NCBI GenBank assembly: GCA_023397475.1
Contig: JAEWUD010000048.1
Span: forward strand, 1-64,000
Length of the DNA stretch: 64,000 nt
Source: Bacillota bacterium
GTDB taxonomy: Bacteria > Bacillota > Clostridia > Saccharofermentanales > Saccharofermentanaceae
Direction of reading: 5' to 3'
The position numbers were made by a program, and so were the translations under genes. The notes beneath the pieces are model-generated. The model did no database searches. It was not told the DNA's origin and saw only the letters and a program-made list of their open reading frames with translations. Below, piece by piece: positions 15,871-25,227 of this stretch (its first letter is position 1; each line of letters starts with the position of its first letter).

Positions 15871-17082
15871 TCAAAGACCTCCTTCATTTTGATAGGTGTG
15901 AAAAACGAAATGGACATTTCCTATGGAGAATCGATCCTGATCCGTCAGTGGATTCTCTTCGTACGAATAGAGTTTACGGTCCTCAAGAATCGTTCCGCTG
16001 ATGGAGCCTGTGTCCATCAGAAAATAGGTGCCGGAACGCTTCAAAATTCGGGCGTGGCGGTCGGATACACTGGGGTCATCGAGAAAAATATCGCAAAGTA
16101 TCGAATCCCTGCCAATCAAACAATCCTGCAACAGCATGGGATACCTTTGCCAGTTCGACTTCTTATTCGCAGAATCTTCATTCTCATCAATCCGTACAAT
16201 GAAAGCATCAGGATACACAGAGATATCTGCAATTCTTGTAAGTACGCTTCCGGCGATATCTTCCACCACAGTTTCTTCCGTATTCTGTTCGTGCGATGCA
16301 TTCATCGACGGTTTTTTTCGCAGAGTCATGAGCAAGAGAAGCAATAGCGTTGCACTCACAGAAAATGCAACGATCGGAAGACCGTGCCGGACGGGGACAG
16401 AAATACGATCAATTGCGAGTACAAACCAAAATAAGAGGACCGAAAGGCCCGCAATGACAAACAATTGCCATTGGACGAAGGGCAACCGCATGGTTTTCTG
16501 TGGGTTCGTCAGTTCTGGATTCGGCTCGGTTATTGAGAACATCCGCTCTGTTGAAGAAAGATAGAGTTCCTCCTCCAAAAGATCGATATGCGCGAGCCAT
16601 TCGGCAACATTCTTCCCAAGGAAGAAATCTCCAAAAAACGGACTGGATAGGATCTTCTGTATTCTTACAGATAAATTCTCGCCGTCAGAGAAGAGTATGC
16701 CGCGAGTGGGTTCTACAGGAATTGCCAGCCAGTACATTGATTTTGCCTGCGCATCCCAAAAGATAAAACGAGGATCCGTCAGCAGAAAATCCGCGGAAAG
16801 AAAGTAATCTTCCATCAAAACGGGCACAGCAAAGAAGTTCTTCATATGGTCAAGAAGAACCGCATCCTTACGGATGTTTTCCGCAGGTAGGTCAATAAGA
16901 GGGCAAAGTCCTGTTACATCGGCACAGATTTGTCGTTCTCCAAACACATCGCGAAGATAAATAGGAAGTACAAACGGTACGCCATCGCTCCGCATACGAT
17001 CAAACGCATGCGGAACGATGGTCATATCCGGCTGTAATACGAATACAAAAGTAATTCCTGATGGTCCCCGTTCAAGATGCAT
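15871..17082 (-). CDS. DUF6382-FHA membrane protein
   Basis: The 403-residue protein starts with a DUF6382-like soluble domain (about 1-190), has two membrane helices (about 220-270), a Ser/Glu-rich spacer and a C-terminal FHA domain (about 325-395) with GRDS, SVSDRHA and a final SISGT in place of the common SxNGT. FHA domains bind phosphothreonine. Such proteins occur with Flp/Tad pili in Bacillota and probably link the pilus to Ser/Thr kinase signalling. No kinase gene is in the window. The gene lies between the pilin and the HTH gene in one operon. Confidence 0.7.
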   Translation of the reverse strand: MHLERGPSGITFVFVLQPDMTIVPHAFDRMRSDGVPFVLPIYLRDVFGERQICADVTGLCPLIDLPAENIRKDAVLLDHMKNFFAVPVLMEDYFLSADFLLTDPRFIFWDAQAKSMYWLAIPVEPTRGILFSDGENLSVRIQKILSSPFFGDFFLGKNVAEWLAHIDLLEEELYLSSTERMFSITEPNPELTNPQKTMRLPFVQWQLFVIAGLSVLLFWFVLAIDRISVPVRHGLPIVAFSVSATLLLLLLMTLRKKPSMNASHEQNTEETVVEDIAGSVLTRIADISVYPDAFIVRIDENEDSANKKSNWQRYPMLLQDCLIGRDSILCDIFLDDPSVSDRHARILKRSGTYFLMDTGSISGTILEDRKLYSYEENPLTDQDRFSIGNVHFVFHTYQNEGGL

Positions 17083-17098
17083 GATGTACTCCGTATTC

Positions 17099-17290
17099 TC
17101 AGCTGAGGCTTCCGGTCACAGCTCCGTCGTTAAAAACGAAATCCATGATATTCTCTGCATAACCCATAAGTGCGGTGCGAAAAATCAAAGCAAGCGCAAC
17201 CAATACAGCGATGATGATAACAATTTCCACAGTTCCCATGCCTCGCCGCTGTTCAATTGTACGAAGGGATTTTCTCGTTCTCTTTGACAT
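17099..17290 (-). CDS. flp: Flp1-family type IVb pilin
   Basis: The 63-residue precursor has a basic leader of about 18 residues, a prepilin-peptidase site at RRGMG followed by TVE with the conserved Glu at +3 of the mature part, then a single hydrophobic helix (VIIIAVLVALALIF) and a short polar tail. This is the structural subunit of the Tad pilus. It follows tadBC by 12 bases. The peptidase that should cleave it (TadV/CpaA) is not in this operon. Confidence 0.8.
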   Translation of the reverse strand: MSKRTRKSLRTIEQRRGMGTVEIVIIIAVLVALALIFRTALMGYAENIMDFVFNDGAVTGSLS

Positions 17291-17302
17291 AAAGATCTCC
17301 TT

Positions 17303-18895
17303 TCAAAAAGTTTGTAGGGACAGTAATGCCGGTGTGATCGCTACCAGTAGAACCGAAACAAGATCGAGCATCATGGGGAAAACCATTGCCAGAGCCTCCC
17401 GTTCTTTCTTCTTGCGAGAGGCGTTTCTGCATAACGACCAACATGCGCTCGCCTGAAGAGACAGAAGTTCTAAAACTTCAGATCCTCCGGTGATCTCATA
17501 TCTTGCCGCCAGAAGAAGCGCCGCCTGCGCCTCGGGCAGCGGAGTACGTTCGGAGAAACACTCGATGGAACGTCCCGCTGAACTGCCGGACAACATCTGC
17601 GATTTCATGATACGTATTTCGTTGCCGAGACAACTGTTTTCCGGGAAGGCCTTAGAGCATGTATCGATAGCTTTGGGAAGCAATACACCTGAGTTCAACA
17701 GGGTGACGAGCATCGATAGAAACAACGGCATTTCTTCCATCAATATCTCGCGTCTCTCGACGGCGCGATTCCGAAGATCGATCTGTGTTAATAGAACCAC
17801 CGCAAGCTCGAGAGGAAGGATCAAAAACAAGGGAAAACCGGAAAGAGAGAGTAAGAGTAGAAACAGTGGCGCAGTGATGAGAATCTTATGACAGCTATCG
17901 TGGATCGAGAAGAGAAACAGCTCTTCCGGATGGGGTGATAGCTCCGAGTAAACCGAGAACTGCAAAGTCAATGTATTCTGCGGCAAAACTCGATAGAGGA
18001 CGTCACGAATAGTACGCGCCCATACATCTGGGAGAAGGGTTCGCATGGCCTTCTCGGAAGTGCCGAAAGGCTTCTTCCTTCGTCCGCTTACCAATGTCAG
18101 GAGAAATCCGGAGGAAATTACGGCGATACAAAAAGCAACGAGCATCAGCCCGATTCCAAGCGGTGACGCGTGGGCACTGTCCATGTACCCTTCCGAAAAA
18201 CCGAACAATGCGTACGTAATCGCGAAAGGCATGACACAAAGTACGAAGGCTTCCGCATTCCTTCCGGCGTTATTCGCTTCAACCTCTCCGTTCACTGCGA
18301 TCAATTCGGACATCATCTGGCAGCTGTTGCGCAAAATTGCTATGACTTTGCTCCCGACAATTCGGCTGATCGATAGAGCGTGAAATATCGGAAGAATCTC
18401 AAGAAAATCGATATGAAGACAGAAAGCCTCCAAAGCGTCGTGAAGTGACATCCTGGCTTGAAGTGCCTTCTCAAGACGCTCCAGCTCATGTGCGACGGAA
18501 CATTTCTTGCCAAAAGCTTTCTCCAGCGCCGGACGGGATAACAAGAAGGCACTTTCCAAGGAATACCCGCCGGAGACATATGTACACAAGGCCTGAAAAA
18601 GAACCTTCGTCTGGGCTCTGAGTGCCGCGGTTCGTTTCTCATACATCAGGCTCGCAATCGAAAGAAAGGGAAAAAACGAGAGGAAAGCCGATAACAGAAT
18701 TCGCACCTGAAGAATTGGAATGAATGCCTCCGAAAGCACAAAAACAATCGCGGTACAAATCGGATAGATCCACAGTCTGCGAAGAATAAAGGCGCGTCGA
18801 ACGGTTGTCGAGGTAGACGTAGATACCTTCTTGTTAACCTCCGCGTAATCGGACACATTCAGTCGAGAGCTTCTACTGACCTTCGAAAACAAGGC
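17303..18895 (-). CDS. tadBC: Tad secretion platform protein: TadB-TadC fusion
   Basis: TadB and TadC are normally two inner-membrane platform proteins encoded side by side. Here one 530-residue chain has both: a first T2SSF-like domain in about the first 250 residues (LFQALCTYVSGGYSLESAF) with flanking helices, then a second in the last 190 (PLFLSMLVTLLNSGVLLPKA, RYEITGGSEVLE) and a final helix pair. The reading frame is continuous, so this is a true fusion as written. ATG 18895 lies inside the end of tadA; TTG 18889, with GGAAGG 8 bases upstream, is an equally good start. Confidence 0.75.
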   Translation of the reverse strand, partial: ALFSKVSRSSRLNVSDYAEVNKKVSTSTSTTVRRAFILRRLWIYPICTAIVFVLSEAFIPILQVRILLSAFLSFFPFLSIASLMYEKRTAALRAQTKVLFQALCTYVSGGYSLESAFLLSRPALEKAFGKKCSVAHELERLEKALQARMSLHDALEAFCLHIDFLEILPIFHALSISRIVGSKVIAILRNSCQMMSELIAVNGEVEANNAGRNAEAFVLCVMPFAITYALFGFSEGYMDSAHASPLGIGLMLVAFCIAVISSGFLLTLVSGRRKKPFGTSEKAMRTLLPDVWARTIRDVLYRVLPQNTLTLQFSVYSELSPHPEELFLFSIHDSCHKILITAPLFLLLLSLSGFPLFLILPLELAVVLLTQIDLRNRAVERREILMEEMPLFLSMLVTLLNSGVLLPKAIDTCSKAFPENSCLGNEIRIMKSQMLSGSSAGRSIECFSERTPLPEAQAALLLAARYEITGGSEVLELLSLQASACWSLCRNASRKKKEREALAMVFPMMLDLVSVLLVAITPALLSLQTF

Positions 18896-20099
18896 CATCA
18901 CCTTCCTTCCAGCGGAACAGTGTCCGCACTGTGAATTCACCGTTCCGGATCGGACCGGTCTCGACAATCTCGTCAAGTCTTCGGGTTCCGTCTGCGGAAC
19001 GTGTAATATGGACCAATAGATCAACCCCCATGACAATCTGTCGAACGATTGCCTCGTAAGGGAGAGAAGATCCGGAAAGAACCATCGTGGAAAGCCGAGT
19101 CAACATCTCCAAACAGGAATTCGCATGTCCCGTACAAAGGGAACCCGGATGGCCTGTGTGCAAGGCATTGAGCATGTCCGCCGCTTCGCCGCCACGAACC
19201 TCTCCGACGATGATGCGATTCGGACGCATACGCAATGCGGTTCGAATTAATTGGCCGATGGTGATCTCCCCCTGGCCGTCCGGTCCGGGAAGTCTTGCTT
19301 CGAGTCTGACGAGATTCTTCAATCCTTGCAGCGTGAGTTCGGCAGAATCTTCAATGGTAACGATGCGCTCATCTTCCGGAATAAAGGAGGAGAGGGTATT
19401 TAGGAATGTGGTTTTCCCTGAGCCTGTTCCTCCGCAAAGAAATATCGTTCGCTTATTACGAACGGCATCACAAAGAAAATCTGCCGCCTCACGAGACAAG
19501 AATCCCTGCCGTATCATTTCCTCAATATCGGGGCGAACTCCTGTGAATTTGCGTATTGTAAAGATAGGACCATCCGGCGCAACCGGTGGAAGCACAGCAT
19601 TTGCTCTCGAACCGTCAGGAAGTCGAAGGTCTGCAATCGGAGAAGCTTCATTAAGAGGCCGGTTGGCTCGCGAGAAGAAGTTTGTGATCAATTCCTCGAG
19701 TGCCTTGGCATCGCGAAAAACGACGGGAGAACGGTACAGTCGACCATGCTTCTCATAAAAAACACGATCCGGACCGTTCACCATGATTTCCGTGATCTGG
19801 GGATCTTCCATCATCGGTTGCAACACGCCGAGACGCCTCATCCTATTAAAAATCTGAACGGCCAGATCACGCTTCTCCTCGAGAGGCATGCGCATACTTT
19901 GTGTCTCGCTGCTGATGATCTCCGCAATGATCCGACGAAATGTCTCATCATCAATCTCGCTCTGTGCTTGTAATCGCAACAGAATCCCTTGCGAGAGAAC
20001 GCGCGACATATTATCCGCCGACTCTGACGTATCGTCCGGACGTCGCAAAACATTGACTCTGACGCGCTCTTCCGACTTCTCGACAAATGTATCCTTCAT
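18873..20099 (-). CDS. tadA: Tad pilus assembly ATPase (CpaF/TadA)
   Basis: This hexameric ATPase drives pilus assembly. The 408-residue protein has the N-terminal domain (about 30-180, ending LPPVAPDGPIFTIRKF), Walker A GGTGSGKT (223-230), the Asp box EDERIVTIEDSAEL, the Walker B region RPNRIIVGEVRGGEA and the His box GHPGSLCTGHANS. All catalytic motifs look intact. It overlaps the TadZ-like gene by four bases and the tadBC start by about 20, which indicates one tightly coupled operon. Confidence 0.93.
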   Translation of the reverse strand: MKDTFVEKSEERVRVNVLRRPDDTSESADNMSRVLSQGILLRLQAQSEIDDETFRRIIAEIISSETQSMRMPLEEKRDLAVQIFNRMRRLGVLQPMMEDPQITEIMVNGPDRVFYEKHGRLYRSPVVFRDAKALEELITNFFSRANRPLNEASPIADLRLPDGSRANAVLPPVAPDGPIFTIRKFTGVRPDIEEMIRQGFLSREAADFLCDAVRNKRTIFLCGGTGSGKTTFLNTLSSFIPEDERIVTIEDSAELTLQGLKNLVRLEARLPGPDGQGEITIGQLIRTALRMRPNRIIVGEVRGGEAADMLNALHTGHPGSLCTGHANSCLEMLTRLSTMVLSGSSLPYEAIVRQIVMGVDLLVHITRSADGTRRLDEIVETGPIRNGEFTVRTLFRWKEGDGLVFEGQ

Positions 20100-21088
20100 A
20101 TCGTCTCTCTCACGGGTTCACATACAAATTTGGTAACGGCCGGACCGATGCTTGAGAAAAGGGAATGGATCTCAAAATCAGCCAGATCACGATCCCCAAC
20201 GCTCTCTTTCGGCAACAGAACATGTAACTCACTGAATAACGGGGCGATGGCGCGAAGTGTATGAAAAGGAAGCGCTTCCGCGACACAGATGACACTGATA
20301 TTCTTCTCGGGACTATCGGCAAGCCGGCGCAATAATTTCAGTAGCTTCAGCAGAGTGTCGATGCGGCTGTCCAGAATGTCATCTGACCGATCCGGCAGAC
20401 CGAAAACGTAAGCGCCGTCTGTGCCGACCTGAACGTAACGAAGCAGATCCTCAGGAGCTACGGTGCTACTCTCCAGCTTCAATAGCACTTCTGTGATTCC
20501 CGTTGTACGAATATTGTTGCGTTCGCGAAACTCCGATCGCTTACGCAAAGCATTGCGCATGACAATTCCCGGCATAAGATCGACACGAATTACCCGCCGG
20601 TTATCCTTCATCAGGGTACGGAGACATCCGGCGACGTAAGCTTCACGGCTTTCCGGATCCGTGAGCGAGAATACCGTGGTTGCTCTAACCTCCTTCGTCT
20701 GTACATGTCCCGCATCGGGAGTGAAAAGAGGGGTAAGAGGTAAGGGCTGTGAGGCGAGTGCGGACGATGTCGGAGGAGCATCTTGAAAGAATGCCGCGAT
20801 CTCGTTGGAAATCTCGTTAGCATTCTTCATTCTTCTCGGATACTCTCTGACACAGAGATCAATACACCGATCAGAGGAACCCTGAACAAGTCTCGAACAT
20901 ATCGATGGATCGACAAGACGATCGTCAAATAACACAACGTCTCTCACCAATCCGCCATCCGGCAGCGACTGCAATTCTTCCGGAGAATAACGCTGAAACA
21001 TTATGTCTTTGAAGCGTCTTTGCAAACGATGCAGTAGGCAATCGGAGAACTGCGGGTTGGTATCGATGATCACTACTCTGTCTTGCAT
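20096..21088 (-). CDS. tadZ: Degenerate TadZ/CpaE-like protein without a P-loop
   Basis: TadZ proteins have an atypical receiver domain and a MinD-like ATPase domain and place the pilus at a cell pole. This 330-residue protein keeps the layout: a receiver-like domain from residue 1 (DRVVIIDTNPQFSDCLLHR) to about 115, then a MinD-like region from about 130. Where MinD proteins have KGGVGKT, this one reads SLTDPESREAY, followed by the matching VIRVDLMPG strand. ATP binding of the normal kind is therefore unlikely. Start ATG 21088 has GGGAGG 8 bases upstream. It is first in the operon. The match is structural by eye, so the family call is moderate. Confidence 0.6.
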   Translation of the reverse strand: MQDRVVIIDTNPQFSDCLLHRLQRRFKDIMFQRYSPEELQSLPDGGLVRDVVLFDDRLVDPSICSRLVQGSSDRCIDLCVREYPRRMKNANEISNEIAAFFQDAPPTSSALASQPLPLTPLFTPDAGHVQTKEVRATTVFSLTDPESREAYVAGCLRTLMKDNRRVIRVDLMPGIVMRNALRKRSEFRERNNIRTTGITEVLLKLESSTVAPEDLLRYVQVGTDGAYVFGLPDRSDDILDSRIDTLLKLLKLLRRLADSPEKNISVICVAEALPFHTLRAIAPLFSELHVLLPKESVGDRDLADFEIHSLFSSIGPAVTKFVCEPVRETI

Positions 21089-21116
21089 GGTGGGTTCCTC
21101 CCTTCGTGGTGTCGCT

Positions 21117-21122
21117 ATTGTA
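21117..21122 (-). promoter_or_regulatory. Possible -10 element of the Tad operon
   Basis: TACAAT on the minus strand (21122-21117) would start transcription about 20 bases before the tadZ start codon. No good -35 is evident, so it is a weak call. Confidence 0.25.
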
Positions 21123-21251
21123 CACTCGGATTCTTGTCGTTTTTTCATCGATTATTCGACAATTGACTACATATCCGACAAAAAGAGCAGGGGCTAAACC
21201 TTATCGATCTGTGCCGCCGTACAAATCAGAAATGATTGGCGGGGACACCAC

Positions 21252-21281
21252 TTGCAATTCTCGGTTTACACATGGTATGAT
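21252..21281 (+). promoter_or_regulatory. Predicted metK promoter
   Basis: TTGCAA (21252-21257), an 18-base spacer and TATGAT (21276-21281). The predicted start near 21288 lies just before the SAM aptamer. Between the Tad operon and this promoter (21123-21251) I see no gene or clear structure. Confidence 0.6.
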
Positions 21282-21306
21282 TGACTGCAATTAAATAGTT
21301 TCATTT

Positions 21307-21404
21307 CTTATCAAGAGTGACGGAGGGATCTGGCCCTTTGAAGTCCGGCAACCGCGGTAATGCGGCGGTGCTAATTCCAGCAGGTGTTACACCTGAAAGA
21401 TGAG
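21307..21404 (+). ncRNA. SAM-I (S box) riboswitch
   Basis: The closing stem pairs CTTATC (21307-21312) with GATGAG (21399-21404). Inside are the class hallmarks CAAGAGTGACGGAGGGA, GGCCCTTTGAAGTCCGGCAACC and GGTGCTAATTCCAGC. It binds SAM and shuts off expression when SAM is plentiful. It lies before metK, the SAM-making enzyme, giving direct feedback. Confidence 0.95.
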
Positions 21405-21426
21405 GCGGTGTTTTTTCGACGCGATC

Positions 21427-21456
21427 AGCCTTTCCTTTCAGAGGAGAGGCTTTTTT
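21427..21456 (+). terminator. Riboswitch-controlled terminator upstream of metK
   Basis: GCCTTTCCT pairs with AGGAGAGGC (one wobble) around a short TTCAG loop, followed by T6. It stands between the SAM aptamer and metK, as expected for a transcriptional switch. Confidence 0.8.
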
Positions 21457-21499
21457 CGTATATGGGAAGCATCCCTGCGACGAGAAGGAGGATGATTTT

Positions 21500-22699
21500 A
21501 TGAGTTTAGCGAAGAAGGGCAAGTGGCTTTTCACATCAGAGTCGGTGACAGAGGGCCATCCTGACAAGGTTTGTGACCAGATTTCCGATGCGGTTCTTGA
21601 CGCGATTCTTTCCCAGGATCCGATGGCGCGTGTAGCCTGCGAGACAGCCTGCACGACGGGAATGGTCATTGTCATGGGTGAGGTCAGCACATCGGCATAT
21701 GTTGACATTTCGAGTATCGTAAGGGATACCGTTCGTGATATCGGATATGACGGAACGGATTATGGCTTTGACTATAAGACCTGTGCGGTGTTGACAACGC
21801 TGGATGAGCAGTCGCCGGATATCGCGCAGGGAGTGAACCGATCTCTTGAATCCAGAACCGGTACGGATACGGATGATCTTGATACGGGAGCCGGCGATCA
21901 GGGAATGATGTTCGGCTACGCCAACAACGAGACCGAAGAACTTATGCCCCTTCCGATCTCACTCGCACATCGACTGACCCAGCGTTTGTCCCAGGTCCGG
22001 AAGAGCGGCGAGGTTCATTTTCTGCGACCGGATGGTAAGAGCCAGGTCACGATCGAGTATGAGGACAATACGCCGAAGCGAATTGAGGCGGTCGTCATCT
22101 CAACGCAACACAGTCCCGAGGTTAGCGAGGAAGAGATCTATCAGAACATTATGACATCCGTCATTCTTCCGATTCTCCCGGCGAATCTCATTGATGATAA
22201 GACCAAGTACTTTGTGAATCCCACAGGACGATTCGTCGTCGGAGGACCGCAGGGAGACAGCGGACTTACAGGACGCAAGATTATCGTCGACACATACGGC
22301 GGTTATGCCAGACATGGTGGCGGTGCATTTTCCGGCAAGGATCCGACAAAGGTAGACCGTTCGGCGGCTTATGCGGCCCGATACATCGCGAAGAACATCG
22401 TTGCTGCCGGTATTGCGGATTCCTGTGAGGTTCAGTTTGCCTATGCGATCGGTGTCGCGCATCCGGTATCGATTATGGTTGATACCTTCGAGACGGGAAA
22501 GATTTCGGACGAGAAGATCACAGAGCTGATCCGATCACATTTCGATCTTCGTCCGGCGGCGATTATTCGCGATCTTGACCTTCGCCGTCCGATTTATAAG
22601 AGAACAGCTTCGTATGGCCATTTCGGCCGCTCAGAAGAAGGCTTTCCTTGGGAGCGTACGGACAAAGCGGATCTCTTGCGTAAAGATGCGGGTATTTGA
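21500..22699 (+). CDS. metK: S-adenosylmethionine synthetase
   Basis: This enzyme makes SAM from methionine and ATP as a cytosolic tetramer. The 399-residue length is typical. Conserved segments are the N-terminal FTSESVTEGHPDKVCDQISD, the hexapeptide-type loop GAGDQGMMFGYA and GGGAFSGKDPTKVDRSAAY. The C-terminal YGHFGR is also intact. Start ATG 21500 has AAGGAGGAT upstream. Expression should be governed by the SAM-I riboswitch in its leader. Confidence 0.97.
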   Translation: MSLAKKGKWLFTSESVTEGHPDKVCDQISDAVLDAILSQDPMARVACETACTTGMVIVMGEVSTSAYVDISSIVRDTVRDIGYDGTDYGFDYKTCAVLTTLDEQSPDIAQGVNRSLESRTGTDTDDLDTGAGDQGMMFGYANNETEELMPLPISLAHRLTQRLSQVRKSGEVHFLRPDGKSQVTIEYEDNTPKRIEAVVISTQHSPEVSEEEIYQNIMTSVILPILPANLIDDKTKYFVNPTGRFVVGGPQGDSGLTGRKIIVDTYGGYARHGGGAFSGKDPTKVDRSAAYAARYIAKNIVAAGIADSCEVQFAYAIGVAHPVSIMVDTFETGKISDEKITELIRSHFDLRPAAIIRDLDLRRPIYKRTASYGHFGRSEEGFPWERTDKADLLRKDAGI

Positions 22700-22721
22700 G
22701 TAAACCGGAAAGAGGTCTGTC

Positions 22722-25226
22722 GTGATACCGGGAAGAGAACGAGGGTCCCAAGAACAACCGTCCGATGTAGCTTCCTCCTCTCGTGAGGATAGTTTTTCGA
22801 CGCGAAAAGGATCCGGAATTTCTCTTCAGGCGACGTGCAGCGGAATCATATTCAGAAATGACGAGAATGGTTATACGGTTGCATCTTTCGAGACGGACAG
22901 GAAGAATTTATCGACGGAACCCAGTGAACAGCGTCTGGAGGATTTAATCTACGATGGTTTGCATCCTCGGAAATCTTCCGAGAAGATGACTTCGATCACC
23001 GCAACGGGATATTTCCCTTATATTGAAGAAGGTGATCGGGCGCTTCTTACGGGACACTTCAATGTTCATCCGTCCTTCGGGAAGCAGTTGGTTACGGAAT
23101 CGGTTCTTCCGTTGACACCTCATTCCGAGGAGGAGATCTATCAGTATCTTTCTTCCGGCGTAATCGCGGGTATCGGACCGAAGACGGCGGAGAAGATTGT
23201 CTCGCGTTTCGGAGAGGATACCTTGCGTGTTTTGCGGGATGAACCGGATCTGGTCAAGGGAATACGTGGATTCTCGACGCAGAAGGCACACGAGGTATCG
23301 CTTCGCCTTCGCGAGAAGGAAGACTTCCGGGAATTAACTCTTCTTTTGATGCCGATTGGCATCGGATTACAGCGAATTCACGAGATTGATCAACGTTTCG
23401 GCTCCCGGGCGATTCTTCGTATTCGAGAGAATCCCTATCTTTTGGCGGAAGAAGTCTCCGGCATCGGATTTCGGACCGCGGATCAGATCGCGGTCCGGCT
23501 TGGACTGCGTCCGGATTCCGAATTTCGTTATGCGAGCGCCGCTCTTCATTGCTTACGGACCGCGGAGAACGATGGACATACCTATGTCGACCGCGATTCT
23601 CTCTTTGACCTCGTCGACAAACTGTTGCGAATCGGTGATGATCCGGAAGATCCGCTCCGCTTGGAGCAGGGTGCATTACCCATCCGTGAGGAGAGCGGAG
23701 ATCCGCGCGCAAGGTTCTTGTCGGGTCTTAAGCAGATTTCCTCTTCGCGACGCATCGTGGTGTATTCCTTCTCCGATTCGGAAGGAATACGTTTTGAGGA
23801 TGTCATGAATCCGGAGGTAAATCCTCGCATCGCTTTGCCCGCTTTGCTAGCCGCCGAAATTTCCGCTGCCGGCAAGATTGCACGCCGGGCAAAGGCCGGA
23901 AAGGTTTTCTCCGACCCTTCCGTGCCGCTGTCTTTCGTAACCAAGGCGAGTTCGCGATCTGGGATTGATTTATCGGAGGACCAGAAAGCCGCGGTTCTTC
24001 TGGCAACGGATTCGTATGTTTCTGTAATAACGGGCGGACCCGGCACGGGCAAGACAACTATTATCCGCGTCCTGATTGATTGCTTTGAAGAGGCCGGCAA
24101 GAGAGCGGTTCTCTGCGCTCCGACAGGGCGTGCGGCAAAGCGAATGTCAGAAGCCTCCGGTAAGAAGGCCGGCACGATTCATCGCCTTCTGGAGCCGGAT
24201 CCATCAGCCGGTGATGGGGGGCGACCCGGATTCCGAAGAAATGATGAACATCCGATCGAAGCGGATGTCGTGATTGTCGATGAGTCGAGCATGCTCGACA
24301 TCCTGCTTTTCGACAGTCTTCTTCAGGCGGTTCGAGAGGATACGCAGATTGTATTTGTCGGGGATGTAAATCAGCTTCCTTCGGTCGGAGCCGGCAATGT
24401 TCTTGCTGATCTGATAACATCGAAGATAGTACCGGTGGCCGAGTTGACGCAGATATATCGACAATCCAAGGAGAGTGCGATTGTCGCGAATGCATACCGC
24501 ATTCTCTCCGGCCAGTCGATCTCTTTTGATCAGTCTATAGACAGTGAGTGCATGCTGATTCAGAAGGATTCGCCGGACGCGTTGGCGCAGGCGGCCGTAT
24601 CGTTATATTCGCGCGTTCTTCCGCAGACGTATGGTATTGACGTGCTGAAGGATGCCGCCGTTCTCTGTCCTTCTCGAAAAGGACCGGCCGGTGTCCAGGA
24701 GCTGAACGAGAAGTTACAGAAGTCCGTCGGCGGAGGTAAGGGCCAGGGAATCAGCGTTCATGGCACGACCTTTTACCTGCGTGACAAAGTGATGCAGACA
24801 AGGAATAACTATGAGTTGGCTTATGAGAATCCGGATCGATCGACGGGTATGGGCGTTTTTAACGGTGAACTTGGTGTGGTTTGCGAGATCGACACGGCAT
24901 CGTATTTGTTAACGGTGCTGTTTGATGATGGAAGAATTGTCCGATATGATCGCAAGTCCATAGAAGATCTGGACATGGCCTATGCGATTACCGTCCATAA
25001 AAGTCAGGGAAGTGAATATCCGGTTGTTATTCTCGTCGTCCCACCGGGGTATTATGCCTTGAATCACCGAAACCTTCTTTACACGGCAGTGACGCGAGCC
25101 AAGTCTCGACTTTTTATTGTGTCTTCGCGATCTGTACTCGAACGGACCATACGTACGACGTACACATCACAGAGGAGAACCTCCCTTACATCTTTCCTGA
25201 CGATTTATTTCCAAGAGAGATCTTGA
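22722..25226 (+). CDS. recD2: ATP-dependent RecD-like DNA helicase
   Basis: RecD2 is a 5'-3' superfamily 1 helicase that works without RecBC and is linked to DNA repair. The 834-residue protein has an OB-like N-terminal part, helix-hairpin-helix repeats (about 140-260; VIAGIGPKTAEKIV, VSGIGFRTADQIA), Walker A GGPGTGKT (438-445), DESSMLD, the Q-region GDVNQLPSVGAG and the final VTRAKSRLFIV. GTG 22722 follows AAAGAGG. The first ~30 residues look unstructured. It is 22 bases after metK and 1 base before comFC, so it may be in the metK transcript. Confidence 0.92.
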   Translation: MIPGRERGSQEQPSDVASSSREDSFSTRKGSGISLQATCSGIIFRNDENGYTVASFETDRKNLSTEPSEQRLEDLIYDGLHPRKSSEKMTSITATGYFPYIEEGDRALLTGHFNVHPSFGKQLVTESVLPLTPHSEEEIYQYLSSGVIAGIGPKTAEKIVSRFGEDTLRVLRDEPDLVKGIRGFSTQKAHEVSLRLREKEDFRELTLLLMPIGIGLQRIHEIDQRFGSRAILRIRENPYLLAEEVSGIGFRTADQIAVRLGLRPDSEFRYASAALHCLRTAENDGHTYVDRDSLFDLVDKLLRIGDDPEDPLRLEQGALPIREESGDPRARFLSGLKQISSSRRIVVYSFSDSEGIRFEDVMNPEVNPRIALPALLAAEISAAGKIARRAKAGKVFSDPSVPLSFVTKASSRSGIDLSEDQKAAVLLATDSYVSVITGGPGTGKTTIIRVLIDCFEEAGKRAVLCAPTGRAAKRMSEASGKKAGTIHRLLEPDPSAGDGGRPGFRRNDEHPIEADVVIVDESSMLDILLFDSLLQAVREDTQIVFVGDVNQLPSVGAGNVLADLITSKIVPVAELTQIYRQSKESAIVANAYRILSGQSISFDQSIDSECMLIQKDSPDALAQAAVSLYSRVLPQTYGIDVLKDAAVLCPSRKGPAGVQELNEKLQKSVGGGKGQGISVHGTTFYLRDKVMQTRNNYELAYENPDRSTGMGVFNGELGVVCEIDTASYLLTVLFDDGRIVRYDRKSIEDLDMAYAITVHKSQGSEYPVVILVVPPGYYALNHRNLLYTAVTRAKSRLFIVSSRSVLERTIRTTYTSQRRTSLTSFLTIYFQERS

Positions 25227-25227
25227 T

